DNA from: Poa pratensis
Lineage: Eukaryota; Streptophyta; Magnoliopsida; Poales; Poaceae
Length of the DNA: 64,000 nucleotides
Reading direction: 5' to 3'
Assembly (NCBI GenBank): GCA_947311845.1
Contig: CAMZMU010000071.1
Location: 24,436,805 to 24,500,804, forward strand
Shown: positions 11,286-22,264 of the stretch, piece by piece
Position numbering within the stretch: position 1 is the stretch's first letter
How the letters are laid out: each line of letters opens with the position of its first letter
The notes under the pieces: generated by a model
The model's input: only the letters and a program-made list of their open reading frames with translations
What the model was told of the DNA's origin: nothing
The model's database searches: none
Made by a program: the position numbers and the translations under genes

Positions 11286-11548
11286 GGATCCACCCTCAAC
11301 CTCTCCAAATTGTCCCCAACCCTCGCCTGACCTACCCCATTCATCTCTTATGTTTCGTTCGCGCTACCCTTTCCTAGCTCTACCCTCGTTCCCATCCTAG
11401 CTCTGGCGCCTCCACCCCAAACCCGCAGCGCCACCACCACTATCCGCTTCCCCGTATGCTACACCCCATTATGTTTTACTCCGCCGACCTACACCTCACC
11501 TAGCATGTTTTCGAAAAAATACCAGAGTAGTTTCTAGATAGAGATACG

Positions 11549-12590
11549 ATGGATTCATCGGATGATGAGTTTGAGGAGTTCATATTCATTGAGTTCATCT
11601 ATGATGTGTTTGATTCCAAAATCGATGACGATGAAGATGTTGACATGATGGTGAGGAGGGCATCCTTGAAGAAACAAACAACAAAGATGATCATGTTCTC
11701 AACTTCAAGGGTTCGATAAAATGCAGGAAATATGTTCCGTGACGGAATCATGGGCGCAAGAAATCTCTACCGCGACTACTTCAAATCTGATCCGATATTC
11801 CATGAGGCATTTTCGGCCGACCTCTCATTTTTTTCCGATGCATAGTGGATGTTGTGAATAAGTATGGTCCCTACTTCACGCTGAGAAAAAATATCACAGA
11901 CATCTTTTTTCTCTCCTATAAAAAAAATACACGGCTGCTCTGAGGATTCTTGCATATTGTAAAGCCGCTGATGTTGTTGATGAGTACGTCAAGATGCATT
12001 GAGGCCATGGAGAAATTTGCATATGCTATGGTGAATGTGTTTGGACCGAAATATTTGAGAGAACCAACTGTCGAGGATGCTGAAAAGTTACTAGATGTTG
12101 GGGCAGAAAGAGAGAGCTTTTCTAGCTATGCTGGATTTACTCGATTGCATGCATTAGCAATGTAAAAACTGCGCAAATGCTTGTGTAGATAGTACCAAGA
12201 TCACACCAAATAGGTCCGATCATACCTAAAATGGTGGCATCAAAAGCCATGTGGATTTGACATGCTAGTTCTCACGACCATATCAATGTAGTTCAGCAAT
12301 CTCCATTATTCAAGAGACTTTGTGATGGTGGAACCCCCCGCGTGTACCTACACTTTCAACGGGTGTGCCTACAACATGAGATACTATTTTGCCCATGGTA
12401 TCTATCCTTAGTAGCCGGCATTTGTGAAACGATGTCTTTTTGCAACTACGCAAAAATATGCTAGGCTAGGAAGGATGTGGAGAGGGGCATTGTTCGTGCA
12501 GATGTCATGATGTGGGATTCGAATACATTGTGACAAGTGATGACTTATTGTTTAATCTTACAACATGATTGTGTAGGGCGAGGGCAAAGG
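11549..12590 (+). pseudogene. PIF/Harbinger transposase relic
   Basis: A broken plus-strand frame begins MDSSDDEFEEF and continues with ARNLYRDYFKSDPIFHEAF, an alanine/leucine-rich helix region, IEAMEKFAYAMVNVFGPKYL, EPTVEDAEKLL and, past several frame changes, a degenerate CDGG block and RKDVERG-like and LHNMIVE-like blocks. These are in the order seen in plant Harbinger DDE transposases (Plant_tran family). Stops and frameshifts are numerous, for example at 11716, 11840 and 11940, so it is not functional. Confidence 0.8.
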
Positions 12591-12967
12591 GGCATCCCCA
12601 CACACATGTTTTGAAAAGCTCGGAGAACATGTACACCTCCGCCTCCGTGAACAAGTTGAAGTGTATCCGTGACCTTTCTTGAAATATATCGACAACTTGA
12701 AAATCAATAGGGGCACATGCAATGTGGAGCCAAGGTGGATTCACAATGAAAATCGTTGAATTTTATGTTTGAACTATGCACTCTAAATAAACTTTATGTG
12801 TGAACTTTTTCCTTCTAATTTGAACTATTTATTGACTTCAAATAATTTTACGTGTAAACATGATCGACGTACATGTAATTTGCATTGATTCAAGATTTTA
12901 AATTGGGGATGTAATTGCATGAGGGTACTTATAGGGGTGGCCGGCTAGTGTCCAATTGGAGATGTTC

Positions 12968-13584
12968 TAGTGATCTAGTCCCGCGAGTGATCGTGAAAAT
13001 AATGTGAAACTATGAGCAAACTTTTGCTCGCCGAAACAATCTTGTGATCGAGACTTAAGTCGTTGCGTCAATAATGGATAAGTATATGCAGGATGATCGT
13101 GGATAATGACGACGAGCAACTGAAAATAGTTTGAACTTCGAAGGTGCACCATTTTCATTTTTTGAGCATCGACGAAAGGTCGATCGAGCACGCGCGAAGA
13201 AATGAACCCAACAGATCAGATTTTATTACTGAGAGCGCGCTGCCCGCTCGGCATTTTCTGAAAACAAATCAGCTACTACTAGTCTTTCTTCCTGTACTTG
13301 ACTAAAACCAATCTATATCAAGCAAGGGAAACGTCATTTCCAACGAAATCGTCGTGCTTCGAAATCATACGTACGACTATATTTTCAGTTTTTCACAACT
13401 TAGCTAACTGTTTACACAGCAGAGAGAATCAAGAAACAAAGAGAAAAACTCCCAAAGATCCACGCTCTTCAGATCTAAAGAAGGGCAAAGCGCAAGCCAT
13501 CATCGTCATCATTATGGAGAAATCATCATCATTAGAGCTAGAAACTAATTTTTGTACACTGCCGCTACGCGTGTATAAATAACG
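12968..13584. other. intergenic, 3' flank of gene A
   Basis: No coding region is supported. 13430-13530 contains a CA/TC-rich segment resembling 3110-3185. The final part probably includes the 3' untranslated region of the minus-strand gene at 13585. Confidence 0.4.
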
Positions 13585-14076
13585 TCAAGCTCGGCTCTCG
13601 AAGAACTCGTTCCCTGCCACGAGGGCGTCGAACCAACCAGAGTCCATCGCCGCGCCGCGCCGCCTCAGCAGTGGCGGTGGCGGCCTCATCGCGCATGCGC
13701 CGAACTGGCACGGCCCTTCCTCGGCGATGGTCCCCATCGCCGGCGGCGACCTCCTCCACGCCGTGAGCGGCGCCGGCGCCACCTGGCCAAGGCTGCCCGC
13801 TGCCCCGACATCCACCGGCTCGGGCGCCGCGATGCGGCGTTGCTTCGGCGCGGCAGGGACGATGTCCTCCCGGCGGTCCGAGCTCGCCCACATGTGCACG
13901 GTCATAGCCGACCTGCCGAAGGCGGCGCCGTGGCCTCCGGGGACCGCGCCCACGGGCACGCGGCTCGCGCACCCGGACATGCCGCGCACGTAGAGGTCGA
14001 AGGCCGAGTCGGCCGCCCGCGACAGAGCGCGCACCGGCGCGTCCAGGCAGAGACACCCGCCCTGCTGATCCGTCAT
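13585..14076 (-). CDS. uncharacterised small protein, paralogue A
   Basis: A 163-residue single-exon frame. I chose the ATG at 14076 (MTDQQGG) rather than the upstream one at 14121, because the paralogue at 21599-22111 starts at the equivalent point. The N-terminus has CLCL (8-11) and a RALSRAADSA...YVRGMSGCA block (16-37). Further conserved features are the SSD segment, a QRR-x2-PEP patch and a TIAEEGPCQFGACA block. No signal peptide, membrane helix or enzyme motif is evident. I do not recognise the family or its function. The cysteine spacing could bind metal or be lipid modified, but that is only inference. Conservation of exactly these blocks between two copies with different surrounding residues, and very high GC content as in many grass exons, support a real gene. 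A TATA box lies about 100 bases upstream. Confidence 0.78.
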   Translation of the reverse strand: MTDQQGGCLCLDAPVRALSRAADSAFDLYVRGMSGCASRVPVGAVPGGHGAAFGRSAMTVHMWASSDRREDIVPAAPKQRRIAAPEPVDVGAAGSLGQVAPAPLTAWRRSPPAMGTIAEEGPCQFGACAMRPPPPLLRRRGAAMDSGWFDALVAGNEFFESRA

Positions 14077-14150
14077 CTGCTGCGTACGTGGAGCTGGCTT
14101 CTGATCGAAGAAAAAACACAAGCAAACGACGGAGCACTGGCTGCTACTAT

Positions 14151-14163
14151 AGCTAGGTCGTCG
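14151..14163 (-). promoter_or_regulatory. 5' UTR block shared by both paralogues
   Basis: Minus-strand CGACGACCTAGCT, found at the equivalent place (22193-22205) upstream of the second paralogue. It lies between the TATA box and the start codon, so it would be in the mRNA leader. Confidence 0.55.
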
Positions 14164-14177
14164 AGAGGGTTCTTGCT

Positions 14178-14184
14178 TCTTATA
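14178..14184 (-). promoter_or_regulatory. TATA box of paralogue A
   Basis: Minus-strand TATAAGA about 100 bases upstream of the chosen ATG, at a plausible distance for a short leader. Confidence 0.6.
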
Positions 14185-14189
14185 GAGCC

Positions 14190-14978
14190 AGCTCGACGGC
14201 TGCCGCCGTTAGCGTAGGGTGCCGTGTGGATCGAGTGCAGTGATGCAGGTCGAGGTGCTCTTTCTAGATGCAGGACGAGGTGCTTGGCTGGCTCTGAATA
14301 AAGTAGAGATTTACCAAGTTAATCATGGGGTCAGCGGTTTACAATTCGCGGGAGACAAGAGAGAAATGGTCGGAATGCCCACATGTATGTGATGTATTTT
14401 GGGCTAGGGATGAAGCTATAAGTTTGAGCAAGCCAACTCTCTCGCGCGCTGATCCACTCCTTCGACAGTAAAATAAATCGGGTCATCCATTGGATGCACG
14501 CTTATTTCCTATGTAAGCCGGAGTAGATATCGTTTGTTTTTCTTGTTAAGAAAAAGAAACTATTGGCCAACCGATCAGGTGTGTGACATAGCTTAGCCAT
14601 CGCCGTTGCTTGTGCCAAGGCTAACAATTCTAAAATAGAGTGAGGGGGCGACAATTGGATTGGGAGATAGCGATGTTCTTATTTCGGTTTTTCGACTAAT
14701 TAATCGTGTATCCACGCAGAAGCTTCCCGGCCGGCCGTGAGTCAGCCGTTAATTCTGACAATAGCGCCCCATTAGCAAAGACTGAAAGAGAGAAGAGGAA
14801 GACACAAAATACACCGAGCTTTCTCCGGCACGAGCGTTGCTACGCCGAAGGCGCAAACCTGTGTGTTATTTCTTTTTCTTTCAAAAATGTTCCTGTAATG
14901 GCTGGTTTCAGATAATATATTGTTTTAGGCTTTTTCCGCAAAAGAAGAAAAAATACCACCGTCACATCAATGCATTAC
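14190..14978 (-). promoter_or_regulatory. upstream region of paralogue A
   Basis: No gene is seen. Several blocks match the upstream region of paralogue B: a GAAATGGTC(G/A)GAAT block at about 14364, GCCAACTC at about 14430, TCGCCGTTGCTTGT at about 14600, and a TTAATTYTGACA block at about 14750. The order is the same, so promoter DNA was duplicated with the gene. Confidence 0.55.
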
Positions 14979-15025
14979 TCACTATATAAAAGCTGGCTGG
15001 AATCGCGAGCTCTCCGCGCTCGGGT

Positions 15026-15065
15026 CACTGTAGAACACTGTTCACTGTTACAGTGTTCTACAGTG
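15026..15065. repeat. 16-bp perfect inverted repeat (hairpin)
   Basis: CACTGTAGAACACTGT and its exact reverse complement are separated by eight bases. The position near the 5' end of the candidate Helitron suggests a subterminal structural element. No terminator role is implied in a plant genome. Confidence 0.9.
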
Positions 15066-15219
15066 AAACGATCCCGGCCGTTGCCCGGCGATCGGACGGT
15101 CCACGGAGCACAACCATGACGCTTTTGCAAAAAAGTCCCTCCCCAAACTATAAATTAACCCGCAATCCACGAAATCGCGAAGCGAAGGACCTGCTCGAAA
15201 ATTATGAAAACGTGACGGA

Positions 15220-15660
15220 CTAATTTGCAAAACCGACCTCACAGCCCCCCTCTCCTTTCTCCTCCCGCGCGACGCGGAGGTCGCCGCGCCGCCGCCGACA
15301 CGCCTCGCGGCCGCTCCGGCCCTCCCCGTCCAGATCGATGGACACAGCGGCCTCCGACGTCCTCGCCTCCACCTCCCTGCCGAGTTTCGCGTCCCGAAAC
15401 GGCGCGACCTCGCCGGAATCGATGCCGTCGTCGCACTGCTTCCGCCACCGCGTCCGCACGCCGCAGTCACCGCTCCGGCGACCCAGAAATGGCAGCGCCG
15501 CCACTTCAGGGTTCCCCGCGTCGAGGCGCGTCCACTGCGCCCGCCTGCGCGTCCCAGCTCGCCGTGGTTCGACGCCGGCGTCCACGCCGCCGCCGCGGCA
15601 GCTCCGCCCGTGGGCGACGTCATCCTGACGTCACTACGGACCTGGGCTGGGCAGTGGGCC
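15220..15660. other. GC-rich block inside the candidate Helitron
   Basis: A sharply bounded GC-rich island in AT-rich DNA. Both strands are open in several frames (for example the minus frame 15048-15788), as expected for high GC alone. I recognise no domain. It could be a captured exon or promoter fragment, since Helitrons often capture gene pieces. Confidence 0.4.
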
Positions 15661-16027
15661 GTCCGCTGGGCCGGCCTGCTTGCTGGGCGCCTGCCTCGGC
15701 CTTTTTTTTTCCATCCTGTTTTTTTTATTTTCCAGCACTTTCGAAACATGTGAGATATAGGTCCAAAACAATTCAAACAAATTTCCAAAATATTTGCAAA
15801 AAAACAAAGTACTCATTCTAAATACTTTGTGACCTTTTTCAAGTTATTTCAAATCTTGCAAAGTTCAAATCATACATAAATTTTCATTTGACACCTTCGC
15901 GCCATTCGGAAAAATATAAATTTCAAAGTTCCCCTTCAAAATACTCAATTCAGACCAATTTTTAACAAATTATAAAAAAACAAAGTACTCATTACAAATA
16001 CTTTGGAACCTTTTCCAAATTATTTCA

Positions 16028-16359
16028 AACCTTCAAAATTCCAAATAATACATACCATCTTATGTAAACAAATTCAAATAAATGACAAATGTTACAAAAT
16101 CAATATCTTTATATCTATCCATCAAAAAAATATCAACAACATTTCAGAAGTTAAAATTAATATATACTCACACAATGCATTTCCTCTACTTATAACCTTC
16201 GAAATTCCAAATAATACAGACCATCTTATGTAAGCAAATTCAAAGAAATGACAAATGTTACAAAATCAATATCTTTATATCTATCCATCACAAAAATATC
16301 AACAACATTTCAGAAGTTAAAATTAATATATACCCACACAATGCATTTCCTCTACTTAT
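16028..16359. repeat. tandem duplication, 166-bp unit
   Basis: Two adjacent near-identical copies (16028-16193 and 16194-16359), each containing GACAAATGTTACAAAATC and ending in CTACTTAT. Looser related repeats fill much of 16400-19250, with blocks such as TTCAATTAAATATTGAC and AAACATTTGAATAT recurring. Confidence 0.85.
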
Positions 16360-19303
16360 GTAGTTAAATTAAATACTTATGGCAAAATAAATACATATTC
16401 CACCAAATCAATTAGCTAAATATTCGGAACTACCCTAAAATACATCAAGATACCCATAAAAAAATGCTTACTACTCTAGAATATATCAACATACTCAAAA
16501 AAACAAATGCTAAAAATGTATGGAGAAAACAAACATGTTTTAATATTTTCAACTGGCGAATATTCGGATAAAATCTAATTGCACTTCCTCTAATTACATG
16601 GAGTTAAACATATTAAATGCTCACACAATGCACTTCCTCTAATTGTGAACTCAAATTGAACATTTCAATTTGGTAAATATTTGCAAGTAATATGCACTCC
16701 CTCTAATTATATGTAGTTCAATTTTAAAAACTTCTCTAATTATGAAATTCAATTGAATAAATGTGCATTCCCACAATGGATTTCAATTAACTATTGATAA
16801 AAAAATAGAAACATTTTCCAACCATTTCTATTTCAAATGTACCAACATGCTCACAAAAAATAAATTTTAACTATTTAAGTCAACATACAAACATATTCAG
16901 ACATTTCAAATTGCTTAATATTTGAAAAACATCCAAATGCACTTCCTCAAATTACATAGGGTTATTGAATTTAATAAATGCTCATACAATACATTTCCTC
17001 TAATTACGGACCAAAATTACACATTTCACTTTGGTACATATTTGCAAGCAATCGACATAACCATTCAGTAATTAAGCAATTCAATTAAAAAATGTATGTT
17101 TACACCCATTATAGTTCAAATTGCTGAATATTTGGAAAACATCCAAATGCACTTACTCAAATTACATGAAGTTCAATTTAATAAATGCTCATACGATGCA
17201 TTCCCTCTAATTATGGACTTAAATTGAACATTTCAAATTGGTAGATATTTGCAAGTAATCAACATGACCTTCCACTAATTATGGTATTCAATTGAAAAAA
17301 TGTGCGTTCACACCCATTGTAGACTTAAATTAAATGTTGTCTAAAAATAAAAACATTTTTTTCACATTCTAATTTGCTTAAGAACTTGAGGCACTCTAAA
17401 ATATATCAACATGCTCACAAAATTAAATGCCAACTATTTTTGCCAAAATACAAACAGATTTCAATATTCCAAATTGCTTAATATTTGAAAAAACATCCAA
17501 ATGCACTTCTTCAAATTACATGGAGTTCAATTTAATAAATGCTCATACCATGCATTCTCTAACTGCGGAGTTAAAATGAAAATTTATGGCAAAATATAAA
17601 AATATTCAGACAATTTAAATCGCTGCGTATTTGGAGATACTCTACAAATCAAATTTCAACGGATTTCGTCATTTCGTACTACAACAAAATACATATTCTC
17701 TAACTATGGAGTCATTTTACAAATTTATGAAAAGATACAAACTAACATGCCTACAAAATTCAGCAAGGGCACGCCATGCCGACATGACAAAATTCTACAT
17801 TATATGAACAAAAACAATTTAATTTGGCCAAAATTTAAAAAACGAAAAAAACACTTGCTCCAATTATATGGACAATTAGATGGAGTTGAATTTCACAAAA
17901 CAAACTCCCTAATTATGAAATTCAGTTCGACAAAGGATCTTTCGCACTCATTATGGACTTAAATTACAAATTGATAAACAAACAGAAACATTTTTAAACC
18001 TTCCAACTTGCTTAAAGATTGTAAATACTCTAAAATATATCAGATTTTTTTTTCTTTTCAGAAACAATTTAAGAAACTGTTAAACTTCCGACATGTGGGC
18101 CTACCCTATTTAAGCAGATTAGAAACAAAAATTGTAAACGTAAACTTCTTCTTCCAAATATCAAAACATTTAATTATAAACAACTTTTGAACATGCACAT
18201 TTCCAAAATTAAAGTTTCTTCCCCAAGTATTCACAAATATGACAAATATATGAACACTAACATGAAGAAAAAAAACCACAGACTATTTTGCATTTGATCA
18301 AATTTCAAGTTTAATTTTTTAAAGTTTCCAATGCCTTCGAATCTGAGCATTCAGAAACCACAAAAAAAATTATTACATACGAACAACTTTTAACAATTCT
18401 TTAATTTAAACAATTTGTAAATGTAATAAACGTGTACGATTTATACCGTATGACCAAATTTCAAAATTGAAACCTTCAAAATTTTCAATGTCTTCTAAAT
18501 CTGAGCATTTGAAAAACAGAAAAAAAACATACGAATAGCTTCCCACTTTCACCAATTTTAGAAATTCAAACAAATTATAAATCAATATCTCTGAATATAT
18601 CCACTGGAAAAATACGAGTAAAATATTAAAACAATCAGAATAATACATACAAACTACTTATGCTAAAAAACAAAAGATTGGAATATTCAAATTTTGCCAC
18701 CATTTGGAATTAATTCATATGCATTTTTCTCTAATTTCAATTAAATATTGACAACGAAATACAAATATGTTCGAACATTTCGAACTACTAAACATTTGAA
18801 TATTCCAAAAAATATATCAAAAATGCTCAAAAATATTACTACCTATTCATAACAAAATAAAAAACATGTTTGCAAATTGCGATTTGACCAACATTTGAGC
18901 GAATATTCCGATGTTCCATAAAATATAACGAAAAATGCTCACAAAAAAAACCAATATACTCATAGCAAATTACAAATATATTTAAACATTTCAATTTGGC
19001 CAATATTTCGACACCATACGAACAAACTTTCCGCAAATGTAAATCAAATTCAAATGGTTTTTCCTGATTTCAATTAAATATTGACGTCCAAATACAAACA
19101 TGTTTGAACATTTCAAACCACTCAATATTTGAATATTATACACAATATATAAAAAATGCACACAAAAAATGCTACCTATTCATAACAAAATAAAAACATG
19201 TTCAAACATTCAAATTTAGCGAACATTTTGATGAACAAAGAATATATATTGTACAAAAAAAATCACCAAGGCCGTGGCGTGATGCCACGCTACATTCAAC
19301 TAG

Positions 19304-20179
19304 TCATGCATTCATGCTTAAGCAAAATGAGCAGGACGCAATACATTTGGAGTTGTGGAAAACCTAGTATGTGTATCTGTGATAGTATTTTCTGCGTTCA
19401 ACTTTTCAAAGTTAACGTTATCGAAGTTAATTTATAGATGGTCTGAACTTTCCACCTATGGACGATATATATCTATGCACGTAAGCACATATGCGCGATA
19501 TGCAATGATCACCCTGAATACATATGGTCAATGGAGAGGTTACATTGTCCCTACAACTTTTTTTATTAGATAATCTCAATCCTAAGTCATATGTGACCTC
19601 TAAAACTAAAACAAACTGCTCCCAAGAAATCTCACCCCATTACCGGGCTTAGTACAAAAGGTTGCATTTTTTGACACGTATGAAACATTTTTTCCCACGC
19701 TAATGTAGAGAAGCGACCAGGAAGCGATCGTATCAACCCTTGAACACCAACGTTGCCACCGCTAGATGGAGGGGGAAGGGGGCTCCGATCAGTGTGTCAG
19801 GTCCTGTAGGGTCTTCGAGTTCTACGTTTCCCCTGAAGGGGCATTGACGACGATGAGAATAAATGTCCTTCAGTCGGTCCCTGATCGATGTTCTTCCCCG
19901 GAGGAGTCTACGACAGCGTCGTTCTGTGGAGGGGATGATGTCGCAGTGTATTGATGTCCTCATGTTCCGTCTCCGCCTGATGAGGCTCAGCCGTGTATGA
20001 CTTTGTCGGGGATCTTACGAGTTTGGTGTCCTCGAAATATCGCAATCAATGCAACAGATCAGAAATAGATATTTACCTAACGATAGGCCGAACCTATGCA
20101 CATCATGCATACCAACCCCGTCCTGGAATTTGTAATTCGCCTACCTGCACACCTCTCGATTAGACAACATATGACGTTA
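19304..20179. other. unassigned non-coding DNA
   Basis: No supported gene. A mildly GC-rich stretch at 19740-20000 is open in two frames without recognisable motifs. Confidence 0.35.
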
Positions 20180-20187
20180 CTGGTGTG

Positions 20188-20925
20188 TTAGGATGGGAAC
20201 GGGCCGACCCGGCCCTGGCCTTGGACCCGGCCCCTATGGCCATAGGGCCAATTTGTGAGGCCATGGGTTGACCCATAAAAAATTAGTAAGTGGCCTCGTT
20301 GGCCCGATGGGTATTTTGGGTCGACCCAAATTCGAGGTTTACTTTACTTTGCAGGCAAACAAGATGTTTAAGTTAGGTACGGTTTGATGCAATCCGACAG
20401 TGTAAGATTTAATATTATTAATCCTTTGAAGGTTATTTATATGTAGCATAATTAACCTAGCAAAACAATAAAGGAAAAAAGGCGTCCGTGTAGAATCAAT
20501 AAGTACTGTGCATGTGTGCTTTGCCTCGCCAAAAAATATTCTTGTGAGTTTTTTTTTTGAAATTAGTACGTGAGTTAGCTGACAGAAACAATTCTTGCGC
20601 CTGCTCTGGATCTGTACGCTCGTGTATGGCAAAGAAAAATCAAGCTAACTTTGGTCTTGTTTTAAATGGACGCTAGCCGGAAATTGTATACAGACTACGT
20701 ACATCGCAAGATCGGGGCCTACAACAACATCAGCGTGAATACGTGAAAGAGATCGGAGTAGTATGAGACTATATGGTGGGCCGACCCAGCTGACCCAGCG
20801 GGTCACCCGGGGCCGGCCCTGCTGGCCCAAATATTGTTTGAGGCCGACCCACATGACCCATTGGCCCTGAATCTTTGGGTCGGGTCAGCGACCCGACGGG
20901 CCGACCCGGCCCATTCCCATCCTGA
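20188..20925. mobile_element. hAT-type non-autonomous element (738 bp)
   Basis: Perfect 8-bp target duplication CTGGTGTG at 20180-20187 and 20926-20933. Terminal inverted repeats: TTAGGATGGGAACGGGCC and, on the reverse of the right end, TCAGGATGGGAATGGGCC. The subterminal regions are packed with GGGCCGACCC-type repeats in both orientations (20210-20340 and 20775-20915). There is no transposase frame. The 8-bp duplication and YAGG-type ends fit the hAT superfamily. Confidence 0.85.
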
Positions 20926-21108
20926 CTGGTGTGGCAATCGCCCGACACCTTGGTCGTCTCAGTGGAGTAAAAAAAAAGTGCAACATATGATCAAATTTCC
21001 TCTGCCCTCATAGCAACGATTTCGGATATTGTAGACACGTCACAACATATATATGATCCAATTTCCGCTTCTCTCATACCAACGATTTATGCTATTATAG
21101 ACATGTCG

Positions 21109-21110
<2 letters not shown>

Positions 21111-21168
<58 letters not shown>
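21111..21168. repeat. (AT)n microsatellite
   Basis: About 28 dinucleotide repeats, uninterrupted after the first few bases. Flanking 70-bp segments (around 21035 and 21080) are themselves imperfect copies of one another. Confidence 0.95.
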
Positions 21169-21169
<1 letters not shown>

Positions 21170-21171
<2 letters not shown>

Positions 21172-21598
21172 CAAATTTCATATAGCAACGATTTCTGTTC
21201 TACTTCTATTTCTCATGTGCCTCCATCTCGAGAAGAACTGAACATCACATTTTGCGCTATTGTATCTAGCAATAGACAAAAATAAGGTCATTTTCAATTT
21301 CCAAAGAATCCTGCTTTCATGGAGGCTTCCAGAGCATCGTGCAAATTGTACAAAGAAATTTGAGGCCATGGAGAAATTGATCTATGGATTTGTAGGAGCG
21401 CGCCATCACTGTACATAGTTTGACGGTGTCGTGCAAGAAATTTGAAAGTTGTAATTTGGGCTCAAGAAACAAAGAAAACTGGTCGGTGGAATTGATCTAT
21501 GGATCTGTGGGAGCTAGTAGTTTTTTTGTTTTGTTTTGCGAATAGCTAATACGGAGTAGTAGTTTTTATACACAACTGCTTCCGCGCGCATGCATGCG
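21170..21598. other. intergenic, 3' flank of paralogue B
   Basis: No coding evidence. It presumably holds the 3' untranslated region of the minus-strand gene at 21599. Confidence 0.4.
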
Positions 21599-22111
21599 TC
21601 ACGCCTGGCGCGACAAGGACTCGCTCCCCACCTTGATGGCGCCAAAACCACCACCGCGCGCGGCCAGTCCGCCGACCGCCGCACCGCACCTCCTCTGCTC
21701 CGGCCGTCTCAGCGCGCAGGCGCCGAACTCGCACGGCGCGTCCTCGGCGATGGTCTCCATCGCGGCGCCCTTCCTCAGCAGCTGGACGGCCGCCGGGTCC
21801 TGGCTAACGTGAAGCTTGGTCGCTGCCCCGACGTCCGCCGGCTCGGGCGCGACGCGGCGCTGTTTCGAGGCGGCGCGGACGAGGTCGTCCCCGTGGTCCG
21901 AGCTCGCCCGCATGTACATGGCCGTGGCCGGCCTGGCGAAGCCGGCGCCGCGGCTGCCCGCGGCGGCACCTGCGGGCACGTGGCTCGCGCACCCGGACAT
22001 GCCGCGGACGTAGATGTCGCAGGCCGAGTCGCACGCCCGCGACAGCGCGCGCATCGGCGAGGGGAGGCAGAGGCACCCGCCGCCCGCCTTGCTGCTGCCG
22101 CTGCTCGTCAT
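21599..22111 (-). CDS. uncharacterised small protein, paralogue B
   Basis: A 170-residue single-exon frame starting MTSSGSSKAGGGCLCL at 22111. It aligns with paralogue A across its whole length: CLCL (13-16), RALSRACDSACDIYVRGMSGCA (21-42), an SSD-x4-DLVRAASKQRR region, PEPADVGAA, and TIAEDAPCEFGACALRR. The C-terminal third is more divergent and ends SRQA rather than ESRA. Extra cysteines occur in the helix-like block (C27, C31). Function is unknown and no targeting signal is obvious. It lies in the same orientation as paralogue A, about 8 kb away, with transposons in between, so the pair probably arose by tandem duplication. TATA box and leader motif are conserved upstream. Confidence 0.8.
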   Translation of the reverse strand: MTSSGSSKAGGGCLCLPSPMRALSRACDSACDIYVRGMSGCASHVPAGAAAGSRGAGFARPATAMYMRASSDHGDDLVRAASKQRRVAPEPADVGAATKLHVSQDPAAVQLLRKGAAMETIAEDAPCEFGACALRRPEQRRCGAAVGGLAARGGGFGAIKVGSESLSRQA

Positions 22112-22192
22112 CTCCTGCGTACGTGCGTGGAACTGGTGGCTTCTGACAGAGAAACACAGATTGATGGAGCACTAGGAGTGGGAGGCTGTAGG

Positions 22193-22205
22193 AGCTAGGT
22201 CGTCG
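22193..22205 (-). promoter_or_regulatory. 5' UTR block shared by both paralogues
   Basis: Minus-strand CGACGACCTAGCT, identical to 14151-14163 upstream of paralogue A, in the predicted leader. Confidence 0.55.
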
Positions 22206-22264
22206 TGGAGGTGCCTTTTCGCAGAACTCAACGGATCGATGGCTACGTTATGAGAGTTCTTGGT

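Larger units (their letters stand above)
3717..12967 (+). mobile_element. PIF/Harbinger-type element split by a gypsy retrotransposon
   Basis: The left terminus GAGCATCTCCGATTG and the reverse complement of the right terminus GAACATCTCCAATTG form a terminal inverted repeat. Flanks are TAA (3714-3716) and TAG (12968-12970), consistent with a decayed 3-bp TTA/TAA-type target duplication. A transposase relic of the plant Harbinger family lies at 11549-12590. The same terminal motif occurs in the element at 50066-52754. The gypsy element at 3929-11285 is inserted near the left end, so only about 1.9 kb of the 9.25-kb span belongs to the Harbinger copy. Confidence 0.7.
14979..19303 (+). mobile_element. 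candidate Helitron with AT-rich interior
   Basis: The right end has a 6-bp perfect hairpin (CGTGGC/GCCACG, 19273-19289), ten bases, then CTAG (19300-19303) followed by T, the canonical Helitron 3' end. The proposed left end TCACTATATAAAAG at 14979 resembles grass Helitron 5' ends, but the base before it is C rather than the expected A, so the 5' boundary is provisional. The element has no Rep/helicase frame and is non-autonomous. It contains a GC-rich block at 15220-15660 followed by 3.6 kb of AT-rich sequence with degenerate internal repeats. It separates the two paralogous genes. Confidence 0.55.

Noticed and set aside
13727..14217. Plus-strand open frames opposite paralogue A
   Set aside because: They are antisense shadows in GC-rich DNA; only the minus frame is conserved with the second copy.
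21590..22198. 202-codon plus-strand frame opposite paralogue B
   Set aside because: Longer than the minus frame but without similarity to anything; the conserved protein is on the minus strand.
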